This document shows positions 33,593 to 41,998 of a DNA stretch of 64,000 nucleotides, in pieces. Position 1 is the first letter of the stretch, and the number at the start of each line of letters is the position of its first letter. A program made the translations under genes and the position numbers. The stretch covers positions 62,001 through 126,000 of the IMG/VR virus record IMGVR_UViG_3300043395_001986, one strand, 5' to 3'. The notes under the pieces are model-generated. The model made no database searches. It had not been told where the DNA came from and saw only the letters and a list, made by a program, of their open reading frames with translations. The DNA comes from a virus.

Positions 33593-35230
33593 ATGGCACA
33601 ATTCGATTTATCAAAATTGATGGAAGGCAAAAACCCACAATCAGTAATGCTTGAGCAAACTAGAGGTTTGAGAAGCAAGTGGGAAAAAACTGGCCTTTTA
33701 GAAGGTATCGGAACTGCAACTGAAAAAGCAGGTATGGCGGTACTTTTAGAAAACCAAGCAAAGCAATTGTTGGATGAAGCAAACTATACTTCAACAACAG
33801 CTGGTAACGAAGAATGGTCTGGAGTGGCTTTACCACTTGTAAGACGTATCTTCGGTGAAATTGCAGCAAAAGAATTCGTTTCAGTACAACCAATGAACTT
33901 ACCTTCAGGTTTGATTTTCTATATGGATTTCAAATATGGTTCTAACCAACCAGGTAACCCATCTTTCCAAAACTCATCATTATTCGGTAGTGGTGGTTTA
34001 GCAGGTAAAGATTCTTTATCTCCATCAGGTGAAAAATTAGGTTCTACTCAAACTGCACAAGGTGGTTTATATGGTGCAGGTAGATTCGGATACACTTTAA
34101 ACGATACATTCTCATCTTCAGCAGCTACTTTATGGTCTACATCTTCAGTATCTTTCGCAGATGTTAACTTTGATGCTAATTTCTTAGCAACTGGTTCATT
34201 AAAGAAAGTGACTGTAGGTATTCCTTCAGACGCTGATTACAATGGTATCAGAAGTTTCCAAATTGGTGGTGCACAAATCACTTCAGGATACTATCCACAA
34301 TTTACAAAATTAGATGGTACAACTTTATCATTCATCGTTCCTGCTATCACTGGTTTATTAACTGGTTCATTAAGATTGGACTACACTAAGCAACCAACTG
34401 CAGCAAACAGAGGTGATTTCGAAGAGAAAGGTACAAGATTTAATGATGTAAATGATGGTGATGCATTAGACATCCCAACAATCGACCTTGAATTAAAATC
34501 AGAGGCTATCGTTGCTAAAACTCGTAAGTTGAAAGCAGTATGGACTCCTGAATTAGCTCAAGACTTAAACGCTTACCATTCAATTGATGCAGAAGCTGAA
34601 TTAACTTCTATGTTATCTGAATACATCTCTTTAGAGATTGATTTGGAAATTTTAGAAATGTTACAGCAAAATGCATTGACTACAGAAAGATGGTCAGCTA
34701 GAGTTGGTTATGAGTACGACCAAGCAACAAGTGCATTCGTAGCTGATTCTTCAACAAATGCAGCATCTGCATACCAAAAGAACACTTGGTTCCAAACTTT
34801 AGGTGTTAAAATCAATAAGGTATCTAACAAGATTCACCAATTGACTTTAAGAGGTGGTGCTAACTTTATCGTTGCATCTCCAGATGTATGTACTATTTTA
34901 GAATCAATTCCAGGATTTGCAGTAACTGCTGATAAAGACGCTAAGCAATTCTCTGCTGGTGTTTCTGCAGTAGGTAACATCGCAAACAGATACACTGTCT
35001 ACAAAAATCCTTACATGACTGAAAACGTAATGTTAATGGGTTACAAAGGAAATAACTTCCTTGAGACTGGTGCTGTTTATTCTCCATATGTACCATTGGT
35101 ATTAACTCCATTGGTGTACGATCCAGATAACTTCACTCCAAGAAGAGGAGTTATGACTCGTTACGCTAAGAAGATGGTAAGACCAGAATTCTATGGTAAG
35201 ATTGTTATCGCTGATATGGATAAAATCTAA
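33593..35230 (+). CDS. gp23: Major capsid protein (gp23-like)
   Basis: The 545-residue protein has the HK97-fold T4-like signature: SVMLEQTRGLRSKWEKTGLLEG (17-38), PLVRRIFGEIAAKEFVSVQPMNLPSG, YHSIDAEAELTSMLSEYISLEID, and a late block NPYMTENVMLMGYKGNNF followed by GAVYSPYVPL. LLE/G at 35-38 is a plausible maturation cleavage site for gp21. It forms the hexamers of the shell. A strong terminator lies directly downstream, as expected for the most abundant late mRNA. Codon use is richer in C-ending codons (AAC, TTC, ATC) than the glycan genes, consistent with high expression. Confidence 0.95.
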   Translation: MAQFDLSKLMEGKNPQSVMLEQTRGLRSKWEKTGLLEGIGTATEKAGMAVLLENQAKQLLDEANYTSTTAGNEEWSGVALPLVRRIFGEIAAKEFVSVQPMNLPSGLIFYMDFKYGSNQPGNPSFQNSSLFGSGGLAGKDSLSPSGEKLGSTQTAQGGLYGAGRFGYTLNDTFSSSAATLWSTSSVSFADVNFDANFLATGSLKKVTVGIPSDADYNGIRSFQIGGAQITSGYYPQFTKLDGTTLSFIVPAITGLLTGSLRLDYTKQPTAANRGDFEEKGTRFNDVNDGDALDIPTIDLELKSEAIVAKTRKLKAVWTPELAQDLNAYHSIDAEAELTSMLSEYISLEIDLEILEMLQQNALTTERWSARVGYEYDQATSAFVADSSTNAASAYQKNTWFQTLGVKINKVSNKIHQLTLRGGANFIVASPDVCTILESIPGFAVTADKDAKQFSAGVSAVGNIANRYTVYKNPYMTENVMLMGYKGNNFLETGAVYSPYVPLVLTPLVYDPDNFTPRRGVMTRYAKKMVRPEFYGKIVIADMDKI

Positions 35231-35251
35231 TCAGTAATGATATAATAAACT

Positions 35252-35284
35252 AAAAGGGGGTGAGAAATCACTCCCTTTTTTTAT
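35252..35284 (+). terminator. Rho-independent terminator after the capsid gene
   Basis: AAAAGGGGGTGA and TCACTCCCTTTT pair across a GAAA loop with one G-T pair, followed by a T tract. It ends the scaffold-capsid transcript. Confidence 0.85.
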
Positions 35285-35298
35285 TTAACAATATTTAG

Positions 35299-35309
35299 AT
35301 ATTTATATA
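35299..35309 (+). promoter_or_regulatory. ATATTTATATA motif downstream of the capsid terminator
   Basis: It lies 15 nt after the terminator and 32 nt before the neck gene ATG at 35331, which is where a promoter for the next unit should be. Confidence 0.5.
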
Positions 35310-35330
35310 AAATCAAATTAAATATATTAA

Positions 35331-36581
35331 ATGTCTTGTAACAATAACACGAGCGGCGGACTTTCAGCAAAATGGCCAGGAAGTGCATCATTTTCATCTG
35401 GTTCCGGCGATACTCCTTTTGGAATATATGATTCGGATTTGGATTTCCAACATGACGCACCTTTGGTTGCAAATTATGTAGCTAGAAGATTAGGATACCC
35501 ATCTATTGATATTGAATTAAATGCTTGCCAATTATTTACCTGTTTTGAAGAAGCAGTTACTGAATATTCTGCACAAGTAAATCAATTTAATATTCGTAAT
35601 AACTTATATAATTTAGTTGGTAACGAAAGAACATATGAAAAAGTAAATGATTCTTCATCATTAGATTTAAATGGTAAATGGGTAGAAGGTTCAAACTTAA
35701 ATCAGGTAATACAAATATCTGACCAATATGGAAGCGAAGCATTGGTAGGTGGTAACATAGCATTGAGAAGTGCTAGTATTAGTTTAGAAGTTGGACAACA
35801 ATCATATGATTTAAAAGAACTTTTTGAAAATACATTACATAGTGGAAGTAAAATAGAAGTTCGTAAAGTATTCCATGATGGTATACCTGCTGTATCGCGT
35901 TTCTTCGACCCGTATGCAGTATCTGCGATGGGTACATTGAATTTAATTGATGAATTTGGATTTGCATCGTTTTCACCAACTGCTCAATTTGTATTGATGC
36001 CTTTGTTCGAAGATATTTTAAGAATGCAACAAATTGAATTCAATGACCAAATTCGTAGAAGTTTTTATTCATTTCATATAGTAGATAATGTAATAAAAAT
36101 TTTCCCAATACCAACAACAACACAATCTATTAAAAAGGTTTGGATTCAATATACATTAGAAGATGATAGATATGAAGGAAGTAGTACTGGTAATATTAGA
36201 ATAAAAGGAGATGATAATAGTGGAGTAAGTAATGTTATTGGTGATTACTCAAATATTGGTTATGATTTTATGAAATATGCAGCAATCAATTCCGTTGGTA
36301 AACAATGGATTTGGAGATATACATTGGCTTTGGCAAAAGAATTATTAGGGGCAGTTAGAGAAAAATATGCAACTATACCGATTGCAGGGCAAGATAGTAT
36401 TTCTTTAGATGGAGCGGCATTAAGAGCAGAAGCATTGCAGGACAAGGAAACATTGTTTAATCAATTAAGACAAACATTAGAAGAATTAAGTAAACCAAAG
36501 CAAATGGAATATAAAGCAGCAGAAGCTGAGCAAGTTCAGAAAATGTTGGGTAAAGTTCCTTTGCCATTTTATATAGGATAA
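35331..36581 (+). CDS. Neck protein, gp13-like
   Basis: The 416-residue protein has the features of T4-like neck protein 13: an N-terminal block DAPLVANYVARRLGYPSIDIEL (about 43-64), MPLFEDILRMQQIEFNDQIRRSFYSF and a C-terminal KQWIWRYTLALAKELLGAVREKY (about 323-345). It is expected to join portal and tail, closing the head after packaging. It is longer than T4 gp13 (309). Gp14- and gp15-like genes follow directly. The identification is by motif and synteny. Confidence 0.65.
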   Translation: MSCNNNTSGGLSAKWPGSASFSSGSGDTPFGIYDSDLDFQHDAPLVANYVARRLGYPSIDIELNACQLFTCFEEAVTEYSAQVNQFNIRNNLYNLVGNERTYEKVNDSSSLDLNGKWVEGSNLNQVIQISDQYGSEALVGGNIALRSASISLEVGQQSYDLKELFENTLHSGSKIEVRKVFHDGIPAVSRFFDPYAVSAMGTLNLIDEFGFASFSPTAQFVLMPLFEDILRMQQIEFNDQIRRSFYSFHIVDNVIKIFPIPTTTQSIKKVWIQYTLEDDRYEGSSTGNIRIKGDDNSGVSNVIGDYSNIGYDFMKYAAINSVGKQWIWRYTLALAKELLGAVREKYATIPIAGQDSISLDGAALRAEALQDKETLFNQLRQTLEELSKPKQMEYKAAEAEQVQKMLGKVPLPFYIG

Positions 36582-36582
36582 T

Positions 36583-37062
36583 ATGAGTGAAACTTGCGTA
36601 AACCCATCAACGGGAATAATAGGTGGCAATGATATTAATTTATTTATTTCCATAGGAAGTGAACTGATAACAAATGTTACTCAGCAACTTTGCTATTATT
36701 TTAAAGTAAATCCATATGAAAGTAAAACAAATTTATATGGTGAATCATTGGGTAAAACTTATTTTAGACCAGTAGAAATTTATGCTAGAATAGAATATGG
36801 TGAAATAAGTGCAACTTATGAGGGATTTGGACAAGATTCTACGCAGACTGTTAATTTTATATTTACAAAAAATGCATTAATAACCGATGGTATATATCTT
36901 GAAGTTGGTGACTATTTTAAATTCAATGATGGTTATTATGAGGTTAGTAATGTAAATGAAAGTCAATTTATAGCAGGACAGCCGGCTAATAGCTTATCAA
37001 TTGTTGCACAAACATTCTTAACTAGAAAGTCATCTTTAAACATAGAAGAAAGATTAAAATAA
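36583..37062 (+). CDS. Neck protein, gp14-like (short)
   Basis: The 159-residue protein shows the order of elements seen in gp14: LCYYFKVNPYESKTNLYGESLGKTYFRPVEIYARIEY, a GFG turn, a strand with VNFIFTKNAL, LEVGDYFKFNDGYYEVSNVNE and QFIAGQPANSLSIVAQTFL. T4 gp14 is 256 residues, so this is a compact form or only its core. It sits 1 nt after the gp13-like gene. With gp13 it would form the neck collar. A head-tail connector of another type is the alternative. Confidence 0.55.
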   Translation: MSETCVNPSTGIIGGNDINLFISIGSELITNVTQQLCYYFKVNPYESKTNLYGESLGKTYFRPVEIYARIEYGEISATYEGFGQDSTQTVNFIFTKNALITDGIYLEVGDYFKFNDGYYEVSNVNESQFIAGQPANSLSIVAQTFLTRKSSLNIEERLK

Positions 37063-37063
37063 A

Positions 37064-38455
37064 ATGCCAATAGAAAATCCATTACATAATCCAGGAAACA
37101 GAGCAACCGAAATTAAAAGAGAAGAAACTTTTACTAAAAGAAGTATTACTCTTTATGATGTTGATTTTGCAATATCACAATATATGCAAGATATTGTTAT
37201 ACCACAATTAGAAGAAAATGGACAAAAAATAAATATTCCATTAGTATATGGTAATGCAGAAAGATGGAAAGCTGCACAAATAGATGGCGTTCATAGAGAT
37301 AAAAGAGGAAAAATACAAATTCCTATTATAATGTTCAAACGAAATACAGTCGAAAGAACAGATAGTATGCAGATGTTAAATAGACATTTATCGTACACAT
37401 CACAGGCAATTTGGAGCAAAAAAAATGCATATGATAAATTTTCTATTTTAAATAATTTTAGACCAAAAAAAGAAGTTTATAATATAACAATGCCGGATTA
37501 TGTGGATGTTACATATGAAGTAGTAATATGGACAAACTACACCGAACATATGAATACAATAGTTGAAGCGTTTCAATATGCTTCAGATGAATATTGGGGA
37601 GATAAAAATAAATTTAAGTTTAAAACTAAAATAGATAATTTTGAAACATCACAAGATATGGTAGATGGTGGGGAAAGAATTGTTAAAACTAATTTTACAA
37701 TGTTAGTTAAAGCATACCTTCTTCCTGAAAAATTTGATGGTGAAAATACTATTAAAAAATCAATTTCACCAAAAGCGATTCAAATTGACTCAAAAATTAT
37801 TGGAGAAGAGCCTAGAGTTAAAACGGATGATTATACTGGAAATAAATTAGTACATGATTATATTGTTTTAAATAATACAAGTATAGGTGAATATGAATCT
37901 GCAAATGTAATAACATTTAAAGATGTAAAGTATATAACACCGCCAACCGGATTAGAAACATTAGATACAAATGATACTTTAAAAATATACATCAACGGGC
38001 AGTATCAAACACCGACAGGATATTCGTTGCAAATAAACGATACAAATATTGTAGCTACCTTTAATTCAAATGTGATTGGATTTGAAACAGAAAGTGATGA
38101 TTATATTACAATAACAGGTAAAATAAAATTATTAAAACAATCTAAAAAATATAAACCAAGAACATTCAACGAATTGGTTAATTCATATGAAACAATAAAA
38201 ATAGAATTAACATATGATTCGGATAATTCTAAATTTTGGATATTCAAAAATATAAATTATAGAATAAAAGAATTAGCAGACCCTTCTGTTGTAAAATTTG
38301 ATGTAGATATAAATTCACAATTAATAGATAAAAAAGATTATATTGTTGGTGATATGGATGGGTATATAAAAATAGCGTTTAGAAAAGCAAACTTTCCATA
38401 TTCAATTGATGTTACGGATAAAGTATTTGTAGAAGGACCTATTGAAAATATATAA
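37064..38455 (+). CDS. Tail terminator/sheath stabiliser, gp15-like, with C-terminal beta modules
   Basis: Residues 20-230 resemble gp15: YDVDFAISQYMQDIVIPQLEENGQKINIPLVYGNAERWKAAQ, then VDVTYEVVIWTNYTEHMNTIVEAFQYASDEYWG and KTNFTMLVKAYLLP. Gp15 caps the tail tube and sheath. The remaining about 230 residues are beta-rich and contain a module (DTLKIYINGQYQTPTGYSL, then DDYITITGKI) also found in the next gene. T4 gp15 is only 272 residues, so the C-terminal part is an addition, perhaps a collar or whisker decoration. Confidence 0.65.
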   Translation: MPIENPLHNPGNRATEIKREETFTKRSITLYDVDFAISQYMQDIVIPQLEENGQKINIPLVYGNAERWKAAQIDGVHRDKRGKIQIPIIMFKRNTVERTDSMQMLNRHLSYTSQAIWSKKNAYDKFSILNNFRPKKEVYNITMPDYVDVTYEVVIWTNYTEHMNTIVEAFQYASDEYWGDKNKFKFKTKIDNFETSQDMVDGGERIVKTNFTMLVKAYLLPEKFDGENTIKKSISPKAIQIDSKIIGEEPRVKTDDYTGNKLVHDYIVLNNTSIGEYESANVITFKDVKYITPPTGLETLDTNDTLKIYINGQYQTPTGYSLQINDTNIVATFNSNVIGFETESDDYITITGKIKLLKQSKKYKPRTFNELVNSYETIKIELTYDSDNSKFWIFKNINYRIKELADPSVVKFDVDINSQLIDKKDYIVGDMDGYIKIAFRKANFPYSIDVTDKVFVEGPIENI

Positions 38456-38856
38456 TGAAAATATTAAAAAAATATACAAAAAGAGCAATACAATTTAAAA
38501 ATGATGTTAGAACACAAATAGCAACAGATAAAACAATCATAGCTGATAATGTAACTACCATCGGTACTGATTTTATTGCAACTTTTGCGAACATAGATTA
38601 TGCAAAAGGTTATGATATATATTCAAAAGACTCAATTCAAATATATTTTTCGGGATTACCAATTTTATCAGAATATTTAAAAGATATTAAATTTAATAAA
38701 ACAGAAATAATTTTAACATTTGATAATTCAGATAATTATTTTGTAACATATTCACCTGAAATGATAACAATCAAAGGTAAATTTGTTGATAGTTATCTGG
38801 TATCAGAAGATGATAATTGGTTAGGAACAGAAGATAGTAAAGATATTATATTTTAA
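38455..38856 (+). CDS. Small beta-module protein related to the end of the gp15-like protein
   Basis: A 133-residue protein whose second half, DSIQIYFSGLPILSEYLK with ITIKGKF, aligns with DTLKIYINGQ and ITITGKI in the protein just upstream, so it looks like a duplicated virion module. A single-base overlap (TAATG) couples it to that gene. It is probably a minor structural protein. No family name is known to me. Confidence 0.55.
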   Translation: MKILKKYTKRAIQFKNDVRTQIATDKTIIADNVTTIGTDFIATFANIDYAKGYDIYSKDSIQIYFSGLPILSEYLKDIKFNKTEIILTFDNSDNYFVTYSPEMITIKGKFVDSYLVSEDDNWLGTEDSKDIIF

Positions 38857-38859
38857 AAA

Positions 38860-40950
38860 ATGGGAAAAGTTAGAATTTCAGAATTACCTTATTTAGTAAG
38901 TGCATCTGCAGATGTAATACTACCTGTTGTTGATAATGGTGTAACATATAAAACAGATTTAAATGTTTTAGAAACCGCAATGGTACATGTTTTATCATCA
39001 TCAATTGATAATAGATTGGATTTTTTAGAAACTTTTAGCGCATCGTTTCCTCAATTTAGCTCATCTATTGATATTAAAATAGAAGCCGCAACAAATGAAC
39101 AAAGTTTAGCACATTTAATAACTACATCTTCATTTAATTCATTTACACAATCATATTATAATGTAAGTGCTTCATTTGATAGTAGAATACAAAATCATAT
39201 ATCGTCAACTGCATATATAAGTGAATCATATACAGAATTTGTTTATAGTTATCATTCCGAAAGTTCTAGTTTTAGTAGCAGAATAGATGCGGCAACAAAT
39301 GAGCAATATATAGCAGGATTATTACTAACAGCATCGTACAATACCGATAGTACTTCATTTGACAGTAGATTAGATGGATTAGAAAGTTTTAGTAGTTCAG
39401 CAGATAATAGATATGTTTTGAGTGGGAGCATTACTCAAACAACTTGGGATAATATTGCAAATAAACCAAATGATATTATAAGTTCATCAACACAAATTTC
39501 TGATTTGGGATTTGTAACAGGTTCATATACTACTATAACTTCATTCAATAATTTAACACAATCATTTAATCAAATATCACAATCATTTACGACAGTTAGT
39601 GGTAGTTTTGGCGAAATAGATTTTAGTGGAATTAACTCAATTACAGCTTCATATTTAGAATTTACTCAATCATATTATAGTGAAAGTGCTTCATTTGATA
39701 GTAGAATTATTAGTGGTAGTGCAGTAGCAGGAACAATAAGTGGTAGTTCTCAAATAGCAGCATTGGGATATGCAACTACATCATCCGTAACTACAATAAG
39801 TGCATCAGCATGGGGAGCATTCCAAAGTGCAAGTTCTTATAGTAGTTCTTTACAAACTTCAATTACAACATTAAGTAGTAGTGTAAACACATTAAGTTCT
39901 TCAGTAGATAGTAGATTTGATACATTAGAAGCAACTATCATAAGTGGAAGTCCAAATTATATACAAGTATTAGGTAATCAAAGAAGTGGTATATCAGTTG
40001 ATGGAACATCAATTATTAGTGGTAGTATTACTACGACCGGTAATCCCGTTCAAATTATGGTGACCGGTGATGCAAACCCAACATCAACAACAGGTCAATG
40101 GTGTAGACTTCAATTATATAGAAATAGTAGTGCAATTGGTAATATTATTCAAGTAGAATCTTCTGCACAAAATGAAAATGTTCCGTATTGTTTAAATGTA
40201 ATAGATACACCATCAGCAGGAACATATGAATATTCTCTTAAAATAGCATCACCACAAGGAACTTGGGCATTTGGTGAAGCAACGGGTCCTCTTTTAACCG
40301 CAGTAGAATTAAAAACAAATACAAACTTACCATCTACAAATAATACATTTACTGAAACAAACACATTTACTGGTGCAACCAATTTAAGTGGTTCGGTAAG
40401 AATTGGAGCCGGTGCAGGATTTGAAGGTGGTGAACTACAATTAGCATACGCACCATCGGGTTCTACTTTAACAGGTAGTGCAGTTAGTGTGGATATTTAT
40501 CAAAATAGATTAAGAATATTTGAAGGTGGTGGTAATGCTAGAGGTGCACATTTGGATTTAAGTAAATTACCGGAAGGTGTTGCAGGTGAATTGATATGGA
40601 AAACAAGTGGGTTTGTAAACGCAGGAACATTCTTAACATTAGATAATTTAAAAGTATCAGTAACAACAGGTGGTAGTAGAGGATTGAGTGTGGGAGCAGT
40701 ATCAACAAATTTTACCGCTAACATATCGGGTTGGTTTGGATATACCGGTGGTGGGGGTGGTGCATCCGCATATAACGTATCATACACAACAACCGGGTCA
40801 AATTCGGCATTTGGGTGGTCGTTTGGAACAGAAGGTGATGGTTCGAATTATATTATAAACGATAAAACCAATAATAGAGTTTATCGTGTAAGTTTAATGA
40901 TTGGTGCGGGATACAATAATAATTTCATTTCAATAGAAAGATTATATTAA
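38860..40950 (+). CDS. Tail fibre protein 1, coiled repeats plus C-terminal globular head
   Basis: The 696-residue protein starts with VRISELPYLVSASADVILPVVDNG, a fibre N-terminus seen in other phages. A long Ser/Asn/Thr-rich section (about 45-380) follows with repeats of the type SSSIDNRLDFLETF, SYYNVSASFDSRI and SASAWGAFQSASSYSSS, compatible with a trimeric coiled coil. The end (about 385-696) holds beta-rich, Gly-rich domains, including YTGGGGGASAYNVSYTT, which probably bind the receptor. The shared SAWGAFQSAS block recurs in three later fibres. Confidence 0.75.
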   Translation: MGKVRISELPYLVSASADVILPVVDNGVTYKTDLNVLETAMVHVLSSSIDNRLDFLETFSASFPQFSSSIDIKIEAATNEQSLAHLITTSSFNSFTQSYYNVSASFDSRIQNHISSTAYISESYTEFVYSYHSESSSFSSRIDAATNEQYIAGLLLTASYNTDSTSFDSRLDGLESFSSSADNRYVLSGSITQTTWDNIANKPNDIISSSTQISDLGFVTGSYTTITSFNNLTQSFNQISQSFTTVSGSFGEIDFSGINSITASYLEFTQSYYSESASFDSRIISGSAVAGTISGSSQIAALGYATTSSVTTISASAWGAFQSASSYSSSLQTSITTLSSSVNTLSSSVDSRFDTLEATIISGSPNYIQVLGNQRSGISVDGTSIISGSITTTGNPVQIMVTGDANPTSTTGQWCRLQLYRNSSAIGNIIQVESSAQNENVPYCLNVIDTPSAGTYEYSLKIASPQGTWAFGEATGPLLTAVELKTNTNLPSTNNTFTETNTFTGATNLSGSVRIGAGAGFEGGELQLAYAPSGSTLTGSAVSVDIYQNRLRIFEGGGNARGAHLDLSKLPEGVAGELIWKTSGFVNAGTFLTLDNLKVSVTTGGSRGLSVGAVSTNFTANISGWFGYTGGGGGASAYNVSYTTTGSNSAFGWSFGTEGDGSNYIINDKTNNRVYRVSLMIGAGYNNNFISIERLY

Positions 40951-40952
40951 CG

Positions 40953-40961
40953 ATATTTATA
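40953..40961 (+). promoter_or_regulatory. ATATTTATA motif 13 nt before 40966
   Basis: A near-leaderless spacing to the ATG, as at 18000, 31148 and 41241. Confidence 0.4.
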
Positions 40962-40965
40962 CCTA

Positions 40966-41241
40966 ATGGCAACTTTAATAAGATTAAAACAAATAGAAAG
41001 TGGTTCTGCATTACAAACATCTGCAGATTTGGGAAATAATGTTTCACAATCAATAATAAACATTGTTAGTAGTTCTATTGCAGGTGTATTACCAGATGGT
41101 ATAGTATCTTCATCTGCACAAATAGAATTATTATCAGCAAGTGGATATAATGCATTTACTGAATCATTGAATATTACATTTGCAACAGATTACGAAGTAT
41201 TTGTTACTTCATCATTAATTTTAGACCAGGGAGAATTTTAA
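40966..41241 (+). CDS. Small fibre-related protein with D-x-G-E-F end
   Basis: A 91-residue protein: a short attachment-like start (ATLIRLKQIESGSALQTSADLG), one Ser/Ala coil unit, the motif SSSAQIELLSASGY, and the end ATDYEVFVTSSLILDQGEF. The final ATDYEV, VTSSL and DxGEF also close the next gene. It looks like a minimal fibre: attachment plus end piece without the long repeat section. Confidence 0.6.
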   Translation: MATLIRLKQIESGSALQTSADLGNNVSQSIINIVSSSIAGVLPDGIVSSSAQIELLSASGYNAFTESLNITFATDYEVFVTSSLILDQGEF

Positions 41242-41251
41242 TATTTATATA
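41241..41251 (+). promoter_or_regulatory. ATATTTATATA motif 15 nt before 41256
   Basis: It starts at the last base of the preceding stop codon and is close to the next ATG. Confidence 0.4.
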
Positions 41252-41255
41252 ACAA

Positions 41256-41912
41256 ATGAGTCAAATTTTAAAACTAAAACGCGGTAATTTAGAAAGAATA
41301 TCCATTGTAACGGGTTCGTTAACAAAGGGTGAAATGATTATTGCTTCTTCTTCCGCAAATATAAATTCTATAAATGGAAGTTCAATTGTATTTTCAACAA
41401 CAGAAAATGGACGTATTGAAGCCGTAAATAGAATAATCAAAAGTAATACCGCTCCAAACATATTTAGTTCATCGGTATACGGCAATACAATAGATGGTGT
41501 TCCTTATTTTGATAGTGGAAGTGGTACTCTTTATTTATTAGGTGCAGATGGAAATGAAGCAATTTCTTTAATTGGTAACATTCAACCATTGAGTTCATCG
41601 GTTAACACTAGAATTTCTCAATTAGAAAGTTTTAGTTCTTCATTAACTACAACATTTGCAACAGATATAGAATTAGCAGCAGTTTCTCAATCGGTATCAG
41701 CATCGGAAGCGGCAGTAAGTGCTTCAATTGCAAATTCTTTATCTAATATTTACACTTTCTTTCCAGCAGGTGTTATAAGTAGTTCACAACAAGTTATAGA
41801 TATTTTCAACGCTAACTTCAGTAGTTCAATGGCAACGACGGTTGATAATGTATTTGCAACGGATTATGAAGTTGAGGTCACATCTTCATTGATGGATGGC
41901 GGTGAATGGTAA
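41256..41912 (+). CDS. Short fibre protein with ordered N-terminal module
   Basis: A 218-residue protein. Residues 1-105 (LKLKRGNLERISIVTGSLTKGE, NGSSIVFSTTENGRI, VPYFDSGSGTLYLLGADGNEA) are homologous to the first 105 residues of the 1592-residue fibre that follows. The rest is a short Ser/Ala coil, and the end is VFATDYEVEVTSSLMDGGEW. It may be a short version of the same fibre or a tip/adaptor subunit. Confidence 0.65.
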   Translation: MSQILKLKRGNLERISIVTGSLTKGEMIIASSSANINSINGSSIVFSTTENGRIEAVNRIIKSNTAPNIFSSSVYGNTIDGVPYFDSGSGTLYLLGADGNEAISLIGNIQPLSSSVNTRISQLESFSSSLTTTFATDIELAAVSQSVSASEAAVSASIANSLSNIYTFFPAGVISSSQQVIDIFNANFSSSMATTVDNVFATDYEVEVTSSLMDGGEW

Positions 41913-41964
41913 AAAAAAATAATTAAAATTTATTAATATTAAACAAATTTAAAAATCATTTCTC

Positions 41965-41974
41965 ATATTTATAT
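41965..41974 (+). promoter_or_regulatory. ATATTTATAT motif before the 1592-residue fibre gene
   Basis: It is 34 nt from the ATG at 41999. An AAAGGAG lies at 41979-41985, but 13 nt from the ATG, which is far for an SD. Confidence 0.45.
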
Positions 41975-41998
41975 GGGTAAAGGAGTAACTGAACTAAT

